64,000 nt of DNA, from contig JAKOON010000013.1 in assembly GCA_022577435.1 (NCBI GenBank), positions 3,588,001 through 3,652,000 on the forward strand. The letters are read 5' to 3'. Position numbers and translations under genes: made by a program. Under the pieces are notes generated by a model. That model saw only the letters and a list, made by a program, of their open reading frames with translations. It ran no database searches and had not been told where the DNA came from. Shown piece by piece: positions 53,784 through 64,000 of the stretch. How positions within the stretch are numbered: position 1 is the stretch's first letter; each line of letters begins with the position of its first letter. The DNA comes from Embiotoca jacksoni (Eukaryota > Chordata > Actinopteri > Embiotocidae).

Positions 53784-55931
53784 CTGCCCTACACTAGTAA
53801 GCATACAAACAAAACAAAACTTTGACCTTTGAGCACCATTGAACAGTCTCTTATGCATTATATCCCCTAAACATCCTGTTTCAACCAGCCATTACAGAGG
53901 CAAGCGACACTCAGCACGCCATTTGAAGGATATTGAAAACGTTTCTATTCGCTGGGCACAGAGGCTGGTATACCAGACATATACAGGCCCTACATATTTA
54001 CTAGAGTTCGGCCTGTGCCAGCGACTGCTGGCCCCAGCACAAGCCAAGGACTGCAGAGATGAAGCGGCCAGCGAGGAGAATAAATCCAGATTGAGTGGGC
54101 TGGTTGGAAGTGCAGTGTGGATCACGTAGCGTTGATCATCTCTTCTGCTGGTGGTTCGCTACGGCTTTTATCTCTTTTACATTAGCCACAGCTCCATCCT
54201 TATGTGGGTGGCGCTTGATTGCTAGGCAGCATATGGTCCCCTTAGCACCAGATCATTCCACTACATGCTTAAGCAACAGTGCGTCCCTGCCCCCAACCTT
54301 CCCCTTGAAGCTGAGAAGAATACATTTTGACAAGCCATAAATTGGCACACTTGCCCTGAGTTTCTGCCCCCTGGCAGAGAGTTGAGGCCGCTGCAGGGCA
54401 AAATGTGACAAAGTAAGAGTAACAGTTAGTGTATTCATCCTGAGAAAGTAAAGAAGTTGTTGTTTTTAACGCCGTTTCCTGCGCAGAAGATGCTCTTAGC
54501 CTTTGGTCTTTGAGTGTGCGTGATATGCGTGTGATTCTTTGTATCCACAGAAGCACATTTTATGCATTTTATGTGCAGAATCAACCTCAGGAACAGTAAC
54601 CTCGGGTCACAACGATTACATTCATGATAGTTACTGTCTGCAGCAGTTACACAACCAGAGGCCTCCTCCAATAAGCTAGTTCACTCAGACATAGGACTGC
54701 TCTTTTTACTCAGCAAATCCAGTATTGGCATTAATCCAAACAATGCAAAGTGAAAGTACAAAGTACTATTTTAATTAGTATCAATGTAAATACCAACTTA
54801 TTTAAGAGATTTTCGAAACCGACTGTTGTTGTACTTCCACTACAGCTGCGCCAATAATAGATTTTTGAGATCAATACCTACATCAACGTTTGAGTGATTA
54901 AAAAAAAAAAGGTACAATGAAGATCTTAAAGTTACAAAGAACTGAGACCATGATAACGTGACTAAGCTCGACATTTTACAGATGACAAATAAAGCAAACT
55001 CACTTTTCTATGGTGGACAAACTCTGCAATGTTAACACTGAATCTAATTGACATTTCTTGTTCATTTTAAGCTGAAACATAATGACAAATCTTTGATTCG
55101 TGCCAATATTTACTGAAATTTGAATCTGCTACTGGGTAGCAAGTCTGACTAACCAAAAATCTGCAAAACCTAAAGTAAATGAAGCTCCCACATCATCTGA
55201 TCAAGCAACTATGGTTTTGCCTCAAACAAACTGATACTAGGAATGAAATTTGGCTTTTTCTTGTCCAGAAAAAGGAGCAAATCGGTCGAAACAGGAGACG
55301 GCTGGTGCACACGTGGCTGCTACTGCCAATAGTTTGCGCTGTTGGGACATTAATCAACAACTGATCAAAACATTGGATGAATTGATGCACGGAGGTGCGT
55401 TCAATCTATGGTCTCGTGGCATTGTAGGCGAGTGGGTGTGGTGGGTGCTCAAATCGAGTGCGTGGAACCCGCAGCTCCTAGTTTAGCTCCGCCCTTTGCT
55501 ATTAGTTTCCGAAAAGTCATGTCAGCTTTGACTAGCCATGAACTTGAATTTGAATCCAGGCCCGGATGCTTCTGTCCAGTTAGGTCCACCGCTCCTTTTG
55601 CAGTGATCAGTCAGCAGATTTGACCAATCACTGCTCTCCATCCAGAGCACCCACTTAGAGAGCAACAGTGATGGAGCGTTTTGAGTTGTTGCTGGTATTT
55701 TTATAACCCATCTAAAAAAGACCCACCAATTTCCCTCAGCTTCCTCATTTTAGTTACGAAGACAACGCCGGACCGCAGTCTGTCTTTTTTTTATTGCTCG
55801 TGTTGTATTTGTTGCTTGTGCAATTGCTGTTTGTGTTCCCGAAACTTTACTTTAACAATATATCCTCTCAGTAGTCAACATTTGATGTTTTTAATATTGG
55901 CTATACTTGGCACCAACTACATATGCTATAT

Positions 55932-55963
<32 letters not shown>

Positions 55964-56743
55964 TTTTATGTACACGTACATAGGTCTACTTATACATGCA
56001 TACACATATGCGCGCGCACACATACACATATATATGTATGTATATATATACACTGTTGTGTGCGTGTTTGTGTGCGTGCGTGTGTGCGTGCGTGCGTGAA
56101 TCCTGTGGCCTGCTACGGCAGCCTCCCATGTAACCGTTGTAAATAGATACAAATGTCGCCTCGACCTCTTCATTAAAGCTTTACGGCTTTCAGATTAAAA
56201 CACTGTTGCCGCTTTCACCGCGGCGCCACGCGACATACGGAGATACACGTCTTTACGAATACGTTTAACGCAGAGCGACCGGGAGAGCGAAGACGTAACG
56301 TGAGCACTCGTTACATTTCCCTGCCCGCTGTATAAAAAAAAAATGTGTCATAATTAGTCGCCAACCAAGGCCTAATAAGCGTGTATTTTTTTTTTATTTA
56401 TTTATTTTTTTTTGCCACGAAAACTAATTTGCACGAGCCTCGTCGCTAATAAGAGCGAAGGCTACGCCGAGAAGGGATAAGAAATATCTGGGCCACGGGC
56501 TGGAGGCTACTGTCAGCCCTGGGGGTATTGCACGGAGAGCGCGACGGGGAGCCAAAAGTGGGTGAGAAAAGCGTTTCCTTCTCGCCCAGAGCTCCGCGTT
56601 GTCGACCGTTGACTCAAAGCGAAACGCTCTTTCCGAAAAACAACCTGTCAAAACCGCACGTTATTCGACACATTAAAACGCGGGCCTGCCCACTGGTGTG
56701 TTTACCAGTCGGCGGGCGGTTGAAAATAGGAGCTGCTTACCAT
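30180..56743 (-). CDS. ppp3r1: Calcineurin subunit B type 1
   Basis: Calcium-binding regulatory subunit of the phosphatase calcineurin. It activates the catalytic A subunit in Ca2+/calmodulin signalling to NFAT. Six coding exons: 56743-56741 (ATG only, donor GTAAGC), 45067-45028 (40 bp), 33254-33078, 32354-32295, 31981-31797, 30227-30180. Joined length is 170 codons plus stop, the same as human. The N-terminus MGNEASYPLEMCSHF keeps Gly2, the myristoylation site. Four EF-hand loops are intact, starting at Asp31 (DLDNSGSLSVEE), Asp63 (DTDGNGEVDFKE), Asp100 (DMDKDGYISNGE) and Asp141 (DKDGDGRISFEE). It ends in VVGGLDIHKKMVVDV. Intron 1 is about 11.7 kb and intron 2 about 11.8 kb. Placing exon 1 rests on the ATG-plus-donor in a CpG-rich block and the fit of exon 2 directly after ATG; the other exons are certain. 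Confidence 0.93.
34141..34181. repeat. AT microsatellite
   Basis: About 20 uninterrupted AT units within PPP3R1 intron 2. Confidence 0.9.
34835..35003. mobile_element. Diverged fish interspersed repeat ending in TGGA units
   Basis: Contains GGGGCCTTTCTGTGGGGAGT, then TTCCGTGTTCTCCCTGT, and ends GATAATGGATGGATGGA. This arrangement is familiar from a very abundant teleost repeat whose copies end in GGAT reiterations. The copy is diverged and partly deleted. Family name not assigned. Confidence 0.55.
38877..38912. repeat. GAT trinucleotide repeat
   Basis: About 11 GAT units. Opposite-strand frames become polyhistidine, polyserine or polyisoleucine and are not genes. Confidence 0.9.
39421..39520 (-). 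mobile_element. Retroelement tail-like segment
   Basis: ATCAGAATTATTTATTGTCA then TTGTACAGGCCAAATTGAGA resembles the inverted 3' end of fish retroposons that end in an ATAAATA-type tail. Recognised by eye only. Confidence 0.4.
42038..42235. repeat. Two long GT microsatellites
   Basis: Uninterrupted GT at about 42038-42113 (then GCGTGCGTGTGTGG) and again at 42194-42235, separated by about 70 bases of unique sequence. Alternating purine-pyrimidine runs of this length can adopt Z-DNA. Confidence 0.9.
42801..42850 (-). mobile_element. Inverted non-LTR retroelement 3' tail
   Basis: On the minus strand this reads AAGAATTTCCTTCTGGATTA then ATAAAACTTTATTTC, close to the tail at 26660-26705. Confidence 0.4.
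43131..43490. repeat. Diverged direct repeats flanking a CCAAT inverted pair
   Basis: The unit at 43131-43205 (GAGGTATTTGTGGAACATCT, then GTAAATTGTGG) recurs diverged at 43397-43490 (GAGGCATTTAGGGAACATCT, then GTAATTTGTGG). Between them TGTGATTGGTTGTT (about 43251-43264) and AACAACCAATCACA (about 43318-43331) are exact inverted copies. Confidence 0.7.
44350..44432. repeat. CTT/CCT polypyrimidine tract
   Basis: About 80 bases of pure pyrimidine made of CTT and CCT units in PPP3R1 intron 2. It reads as polyproline/leucine in one frame by composition only. Confidence 0.9.
47583..47706. mobile_element. SINE-like composite with tRNA-type promoter boxes and LINE tail
   Basis: GTGTAGCTCAATGCGCATAG resembles a tRNA A box and GGGGTTGGGTGTCC a degenerate B box about 40 bases later. 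A second TGTAGCTCAGTAATAG follows. The segment 47664-47706 is, inverted, CGGGGATCAATAAAGT, a common fish retroelement tail. It is probably two nested fragments. Confidence 0.45.
49053..49580. mobile_element. Probable teleost dispersed repeat
   Basis: Starts AATTAAAACTGCAAGCAGTG and ACGGGCCCTCGCAC, then carries CTCAAAATGGCCGCCTTT, CGCCCAAAATGGCGACTAAA and CAAAATGGTGGACTTCCTGT, ending near GTGGCCGCCGGGGCATCTC. I recognise this succession as a repeat seen in many spiny-rayed fish genomes. It has no intact coding frame here. Class unknown. Confidence 0.5.
51937..52135 (-). other. Exon-like open stretch of unknown origin
   Basis: On the minus strand a frame without stops runs from about 52135 to 51937 and stops at a strong donor, GTCA followed by GTAAGT. 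The peptide includes LGLYGKLDTNRHIRVEEGSL and later QINLLGNN. It looks coding-like, not simple-repeat, but I match it to no protein family and no partner exon was found. Splicing it to PPP3R1 exon 2 would give an immediate stop. It may be a relic exon, part of a transposon or chance. Confidence 0.3.
53705..53781. repeat. ATGT/TA/CA compound microsatellite
   Basis: GTAT and GCAT units pass into TA and then CA repeats, in PPP3R1 intron 1. Confidence 0.9.
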
Positions 56744-57150
56744 CTTTGCAGGTCGGATGATGAAATCCAGGCGGTGTGAACGGTAAAAAAAAAAAAAAAA
56801 AAAAGGTACAGCAGCAAAAGAGTCTGTAGGCCGCCGGGATGTGGCGAGAAATACAAAAAAAAAAAAAAAAAAATACGTCTGCGGTGCTCTCGGAGGTCTC
56901 GTTCCTGGCTTTATACCCAGCTTCAGGCTCTCTTCGCCGTCTCTCTCTCTCTCCTTCGCCGAGGCTTTCACTGCAGTGGCAAAGGGAGGGAGACCCGCTG
57001 GGAGGGGACAGTGAACGGAGGAGGAGGAGGTTCGGTTTGACAAGCAGGCGGTGGCGGAGGGGAGGAGAGAAGAGGCGAAGGAGGGGAGGGGGTTGGGGGG
57101 GGGGAGGTGCAGCAGTACTGTACATCCGGGAACTGCAGGTTCGACTTATT
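56744..57150 (-). promoter_or_regulatory. PPP3R1 5' UTR and promoter region
   Basis: Directly upstream of the ATG exon. Contains A-runs at 56783-56803 and 56856-56872, CT-rich and CpG-containing sequence, and a GGAGG-rich block at 57015-57108. High CpG density around 56420-57070 fits a housekeeping-type CpG island. The transcription start cannot be placed by eye. Confidence 0.55.
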
Positions 57151-59329
57151 TATTTATTTTCTTACCTCGGGGAACAATGTTTGTGCGTGTGCACCCCCCG
57201 CTGGCATCATGGCTGTACTGCAGGAGGCCTTTTGGTCCTGGACGCCAAATCCAGGACACCCTGAACCTCCATATAACACAACTAGCAGATGGATTTCATT
57301 TCATATAATTCCCTTATCTTTAAAAAGTATTCTACCGCTAAAGTTGCCTACTTAAGGTTAATTGACCAACACGGCAATACTCCAGTACTCCATTACAAAT
57401 AAAAGTCCTGCATGCAAAAAAAAAAACAACGATTGAAGGGAAATATTAGCATCAAAATGTGGTTTATTAAAGTAATAAAGTAAAAGTACTGGTTTTGTCC
57501 CTTTGACTGATATATATATGTTTACTGGATGTTACCGTTTAATATCCAGGGGCAGCAGATAAATCTGTGTGGTCTTCAGATGATTACTGGAAGAGGAAAT
57601 TATTTTTAAAAAACACAAATATGTTTTCAGTATTTAGACTTTCTCTCATCTCTGATACTTGGTGAGATATTGGATAATTTGAAAGTTTTTTTTTTTTGTT
57701 TTTTTTTGTTTTTTTTTTTTAAATAAAACCACAATAGAAGGTTTGAGGGAAAAATATTTTTTTTTGTTGGAGCTGTTAATAACATATAAATGTGTCCCCG
57801 ACGACAACACTGCTTTTTGTAAGACGTCAGAAGCCAGAGAAGTTGGAAACCACTTTAACAGTCTGTTGTATTATATATGTAAAAGCTTGTTATATTTTCT
57901 ATTATTTTGAATCTTCATCTTAAAAGTAACTAAAGCACATTGAATAAATGTAGTGGTTTAAAAAGTATAGTATATCCCTCTGAAGTGTTATGGCGTGGAA
58001 GAATAAAGTGGCATCAAATGGAAACACTCAAGTACAAAGTACCTTCAAACTGTACTCATAAACAGTACTTAATACTTAGTACTTAATTTCCACCACTGCT
58101 TATCTCCTACATTAAAGTTAGACTGAAAATATAACTCAAACAATGTCCTGAAGAAAATGTTTGGAGTTTAACAGGCTGGGAAATCAAGCTAAATGGGATG
58201 TCAAGTGAAAAAGGTTTTCAGACATAAGATTCCCTACAACAGCATTTCAATATTTCATTATGAGGGAGGTCCCAATTACATGCTGATCTCAAGTCCGCTC
58301 TTCACTTGAATGGCTGAGCATCTTCTGTCTTATGTTCTATTGTTTTTTTACTTTTTCAACCAGGATATGTAAACTTTCAATTTTGGCTGATTGTCTGCCA
58401 AAAATGGTAAACTGAGCTGTCCATAGACGTGACGTAAAATGTGAAGCCTAAACCTGCATGCAGAAGACATTTTCCCTTTCAGAGTCTGCCAGAATATTTC
58501 CTGCCAGCTGGAGTACTAATTGTAAAAGTATTGTGCTCATCTTTAAGGCATTTCTGGATAGCCACTAAAAAAAAAAATAAAAAAAAAAATAAAAAAAAAT
58601 AGCCCCAAATGAAGTTTGGAAAATGGCATCTTGCAAATTGCAGCTCCCCAATTCCCAAATCCTGCAGGATTCCAGCGGGCCAGGAGGGTAAAACAATCAC
58701 ATTCTTACAGAAACAGACAACATTTTAATGTCTTTGCAGGCTGGTTGATATGTTTGTGACAGATTCCTTCACTCCTCTTTAATTTTGTTTTTCTCCAGAA
58801 CATTACATTCTGCAGTATGAACCTCCAGCAGGATCTTCACCATATTTTATCATCAAACATCAGGTTGGTGGGCATCATATTGGTCCGTTTTTTTCTTATA
58901 ACTTTCTATTCAAATGCTATTTTTTGTTAAAAGTGGCATGAAGTCCTGTTCATAAACTTGTACGTTAAGTGTTGTGTCTGAGTAGTGGATGTCTAGTTAT
59001 AACTGTTGTGACTGATCGACATCACGATCATGCTTCTGGTGGACATTCCTCTTCCTGCCACATCACATATTTCTAAAGTGTTTCGCATTGACGTCGATCA
59101 GTTTTCCTCTCTTGACTTTGAAAAGTCATCAATAAAAATGATGATTGCTAGAATTCTCCCATACATAGGGGGTTTGAACTGAAACTGACTATGTATATTG
59201 TAGCAGCGATTTACAGAAGAAGTTGCTTGAGCTGTCAATATTTGCGTTTCTAAAAAAAATAAACCCTAATGTACCTAATAGTTTGCAGCAGGATAAGAAT
59301 ACAGACATTAATTGAAGGCATTTGCCACA
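57151..59329. other. Intergenic region between PPP3R1 and CNRIP1
   Basis: AT-rich with T-runs at 57687-57720 and A-runs at 58567-58600. No gene is supported. A short plus-strand stretch at 58797-58862 has an acceptor-like CTCCAG and an open frame but no further support. Confidence 0.5.
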
Positions 59330-61094
59330 CGAAAATGTTTTTCATTTTAATTTTAACAACATTATAAACAAACACCACTTTCACAAAATAAGGTCAGAAC
59401 AATATGTAATGTACATTTCACCACTACATTGCTCCATTTGATTGTCCTTTTGCTGCCCTGGTTTCTTGCATAGGTAAATTCAGAATTTAAATGAAAATAT
59501 TTCATTGTTATTCCTACCTAAATACACTCAGTAATATGTACAAATTTCACATGGTTCACATTACAAAAATACTATTGTGTTTTAAAACATTAGGATTTTC
59601 CACAAGAAATAGAAACATTGGTTTTAAGAAGTGCCATTAAGAGTTTAAGCTCCTAATATTCCAAATATTAACATCATTTCTCATTTTAATCAAACATATC
59701 CATGACTAAGTCCTTTGGAAGAGGTAGAGAGAACAAACATGACACAAATTCACCCAAATCCAATATTCCTAATTCCAAACAGCATTAACTGTACACAACA
59801 TCGTACCACAAAACATCCACACAGCTAAACAGAGGGTTTCATTTCAAAATCGTGACCAATTTTTTTTAAATAATTGAGTTTCAAGCGGTATCACAAGCTA
59901 GCTTAAGCAAGACAACTGAATTTGAGGTACTTTCAGAGTTTAAAAGAGGCTCGCAGAGTAGCTGACCTGCACATTTTTAAAAGCCAGAGACAGATCCTGT
60001 CAAGGCACATGGGTGCAGTGCACAATTTGGTTAATTAAACTCAATTAAGGTCAAAATTACAGAATATATTAATCATTTTTTGTTATGAAGTAGCGATTGT
60101 GTGAAAGCATATACTACAACCGCTTTAGTCGGCTAAAACTTCAAATGGATTTGGTTTACAACTGGTTTCTTCCCAGAGAGACACTTTCTCACAGCTAAAA
60201 GTAGCAGCAAAGTAAACTGATTTTTTTTTTCTTTTCATCCATATACAAAAAAAATGTCCATTTGAATTCCTTTTATCTGATATTTTTCTTAGCCATGCTG
60301 TCCTGCTCTGTTGCATTCTTTGTAAAAAAATACCTCACATTTTTCACACTATAAAAGCAGATTTCATGGAAAGTTTCCACGGTAGTGCTCATGGGTAAAG
60401 CTTTGCTTGGAACCAATGAAATCAAAATATCACTAATGCAAAGACACTGAACTCAGTCGAGATGGCAAGTGCTTAATTCTGCCAGGTAATAAAGTTTCTG
60501 ATAAATATTAACAAGACATGATGTGAATTTCTGGAAAGGATGGATTTTGCAATGAAACTCGTAGCTACAAAGTACACAAACACAGATAAACACATCTGTT
60601 ACAAGCACCATTTAAAAAAACACACACACACACACACACATATTGTAACTAAACACACCGGCACACTCACACACACATACAGTACTGCACATACACTCAA
60701 GTGTTACACACTTGAGGGCTTCCAGATGCCACAACCAAACTGCACGTGAAAAAAGAATATTAATCTCAAACCATTATTTAGTCTTTCAATACATCATTAA
60801 AATAGAACATATGTTGATTTTCACACATTTGTATTATCACTATAAAACACAAAGACCGTGAGAGGACCGAGAGCGTTGCTGCATTTGATATGTTCTGCCA
60901 TAGGAAGTGAATTGGCAGGAGAATGGATGCATTCTCTTGCTGCATAAAAGAGGGAAACGGTGCCTTTTCTTCTCACACAGCTGCAGATTTTCTGATGTTG
61001 GCAGATGATGGAAAGACTTAAAGCCACAGAGACGGCTTCCTTTTGTCATGACAACGCACACACATACAAAATCTCTCAGGCTGTTTCAGGCCGA
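59330..61094 (-). other. Probable CNRIP1 3' UTR
   Basis: AT-rich sequence after the CNRIP1 stop, with a CA repeat at 60618-60641. The only reasonable minus-strand signal I see is ATTAAA (TTTAAT on the plus strand) at 59351-59346, which would give a UTR of about 1.75 kb. The end point is a guess. Confidence 0.35.
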
Positions 61095-61406
61095 TCAGAT
61101 GAACATCTCCTTGTTGACCCACATGAGTGTGCGCGTGTCGTTGGGTTTGCATTCGTACTCGATGCTGTTGAAGCTGTTCCCCCACTGGCAGTGGTCCCTC
61201 TTGTTGTAGTTGTAGTACTTCACCTGCCACACCGTTTCAAACATCCCCGCCTCTGTAAACTGAAGCACACAAAGAGATTTCAGTGTTTTCTAGTGGCCTG
61301 CTGTGATGAGCTGATGATGAAGCACGTAGAGTCACACTATATCATGTGTAAAATCCTGTGAAGGTGAAATGAAGAGGAGGCATGCTGACAGGACAGATGG
61401 ACACAT

Positions 61407-61460
<54 letters not shown>

Positions 61461-62963
61461 TTTCCCAGAGGCACCGGGGTGTGAACTGGACAGATGGGTT
61501 ACATACACACAGATACTCACACAAACATATGCGGACAGAAATGACAAATCTGGTGACTGTGAAGGCCATAGCATCATTTTCATACTCATCAAACCCTTCA
61601 GTGACACCTTGCACCCGTGCAGTACTTTCGTGGAGGAGTGTAACATGATGGTCTTGATACATGTTGCTAGAGCTACCTTTTATACAGTGATTAGTTCACT
61701 GTCAATTACCCTTCTTATTATTCTACATCACCCATAAAAATGGGCGCTGGGAAAATGTGACAGACATTTTTGAAAGTTTGCTGACAAGCAGGGCAGACAG
61801 TTGAGAAAACAATTGTTACATTAATAAATGTTGGAGATAATTGTTAGTTGAATCCCTGTAAATACAATTAATTACAAGCTTGAAAAATCAATTACCCACC
61901 CACTCTGAACAATAACCTTGGAAACGTGCAGCTGTTAGGATACACTGTAGAAAATCTGTAACCGTGGAAACGTTGGCAGAACCGTAACCATAGCAACATA
62001 AACACATCTGGTAGGACCACAACTCAGCCTTTAACATATGGATTATAAGGACATGTGCAGAGACACAGTCCTTTGTCTGTCTTTTGGAGACAGACAAAAT
62101 CAAATAGTAATTTAAGAATCACACTTTATAATAATAACTTTTGTTATTGTCAACAAATCAATACCAAAACCTACAATTTCTCTCAAAAATGTCTGACTTT
62201 CTCACCCTGTCTGTATCACATTTGTTCCTCCTGAAGATGTAAATACTTTCATTTTTGAAAGATAATTTTCCTAAGCTGGTCACTGGGGTTTTTCATCATC
62301 ATTAATGAAACAGGAATAAATGCAGTATTTCTGGGATGAGCTTCAGTTGTGCGACCACAACCGAGCTGTTTGACTCAGAATAGAATCAGTTCATTTTTGG
62401 TTTTTGGTCATGTCATAGACTTTGGGACATTTAGATTTATATTATTGTGTTCATTTTGCAGATGCTGCTGTCCAAGGAGAAACACAAATGAGGTACAAGA
62501 AGAGGCCTTCAAGATCAGATGCTTCCACAGCAGTTGCACATCCCAACGGCCAAGTTCCACAAATCTTACAGGTGTATGTAAGCAACATACATGGTAAGTG
62601 GCTCCGAACTCTCCAAACTGAGACTAAGTGCGGGTCAAAATCAACATTAAAGACAGATAATCCACACACTTAATTTCTCCCGATATCAATAAGCAAGGTC
62701 TTCCTCAGGCTTTCTCAACCAATTAGACACAGATAGGCTTTGACACATATCCCGAACTCTTCCTGGCCCTAAAATGACTTTTGAATTTTGGATCACTCCT
62801 GCGTCAGTACACCCATACCTGGATGTTGATTTGAACTGGTTGCCTCTCTCCACTCTTGGTGTGTGACACCCCCTCCGTCTCATACAGGCCGGTGTAGACC
62901 ACAGACTGCGGGTCTTTAGACTGCTGCTCCAGGGGAAAGCTCACCCCACCCACACTCATCGAC
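61095..62963 (-). CDS. cnrip1: Cannabinoid receptor-interacting protein 1 (partial, 3' exons)
   Basis: CNRIP1 binds the C-terminal tail of the CB1 cannabinoid receptor and modulates its signalling at the membrane. Two coding exons are in the window: 62963-62819 and 61259-61095, giving the last about 102 residues of a protein that is 164 residues in human. Exon 2 contains SMSVGGVSFPLEQQSKDP and VVYTGLYETEGVSHTKSGER. Exon 3 starts FTEAGMFETVWQVKYYNYNK, carries RDHCQWGNSF and ends MWVNKEMFI plus TGA. All match the family closely. An acceptor 7 bases further in was rejected because it breaks frame. The first exon with the ATG is not in the window and must lie beyond 64000. The intron between the two exons holds a CA microsatellite and an exon-like stretch on the other strand. 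Confidence 0.95.
61406..61458. repeat. CA microsatellite in CNRIP1 intron
   Basis: About 26 CA units. Open frames through it (poly Thr-His or Val-Cys) are artefacts. Confidence 0.9.
62462..62593 (+). other. Exon-like stretch opposite to CNRIP1
   Basis: Plus-strand sequence bounded by TTCATTTTGCAG and by CATG|GTAAGT, 132 bases, open in one frame. The peptide includes GETQMRYKKRPSRSDASTAV and VPQILQVYVSN. Both splice signals are strong, but I recognise no family and no neighbouring exon is certain. Could be an exon of an antisense transcript or chance. Confidence 0.3.

Positions 62964-64000
<1,037 letters not shown>

Larger units (their letters stand above)
45068..56740 (-). other. PPP3R1 intron 1 content
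   Basis: About 11.7 kb. It holds a GC-richer block open on both strands at 46752-47152, a SINE-like composite at 47583-47706, a dispersed repeat at 49053-49580, an exon-like open stretch on the minus strand at 51937-52135, GT repeats at 52431-52500, mixed ATGT/TA/CA repeats at 53705-53781, and CA/GT alternating sequence at 55933-56098. Close to exon 1 the sequence turns CpG-rich. Confidence 0.6.

Noticed and set aside
56673..57125. 150-codon minus-strand open frame at the PPP3R1 5' end
   Set aside because: It is CpG-rich 5' UTR with poly-Phe from A-runs and reads through the exon 1 donor.
61252..61259. Alternative CNRIP1 exon 3 acceptor (TTTACAG)
   Set aside because: It leaves the wrong phase after exon 2; the acceptor CTTCAG at 61260 gives the family sequence FTEAGMFETVWQVK.

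Overview
The window is vertebrate nuclear DNA, most likely from a ray-finned (teleost) fish. Genes are split into many short exons with GT/AG introns. Introns are AT-rich and full of microsatellites and homopolymer runs, and several dispersed repeats resemble fish families. The gene order C1D - WDR92/DNAAF10 - PNO1 - PPP3R1 - CNRIP1 matches what I remember of human 2p14.

Layout. 1-3.4 kb: gene-free, with repeats. 3.76-5.03 kb (-): C1D, an RNA-exosome cofactor. 5.97-18.96 kb (+): a 21-exon gene, reconstructed here with a continuous 1125-codon reading frame. Its product has two cadherin-like beta-sandwich repeats, a small Cys/His finger and TPR-like helical repeats; I cannot give it a name. 19.68-23.75 kb (-): DNAAF10 (WDR92), tail-to-tail with the previous gene. 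24.21-27.34 kb (+): PNO1, head-to-head with DNAAF10. 30.18-56.74 kb (-): PPP3R1 (calcineurin B), six coding exons. The first carries only the ATG and the second is 40 bp, and they are separated by introns of about 12 kb. 61.10-62.96 kb (-): the last two exons of CNRIP1; its first exon lies beyond the right edge. The rest is intron, UTR and intergenic DNA with simple repeats, retroelement tails and a few unexplained exon-like open stretches.

Functional themes. C1D and PNO1 act in RNA processing and small-subunit ribosome assembly. DNAAF10 assembles axonemal dyneins. PPP3R1 is the calcium sensor of calcineurin. CNRIP1 binds the CB1 receptor tail. The unnamed TPR gene has a perfect 14-bp palindrome fitting an RFX X-box 74 bp before its ATG. 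That makes a ciliary role a reasonable, untested guess, and it is the best candidate here for something under-described.

Limits. Exons were assembled by eye from reading frames, splice sites and remembered family sequences. UTR ends, repeat family names and conservation claims were not checked by any search.
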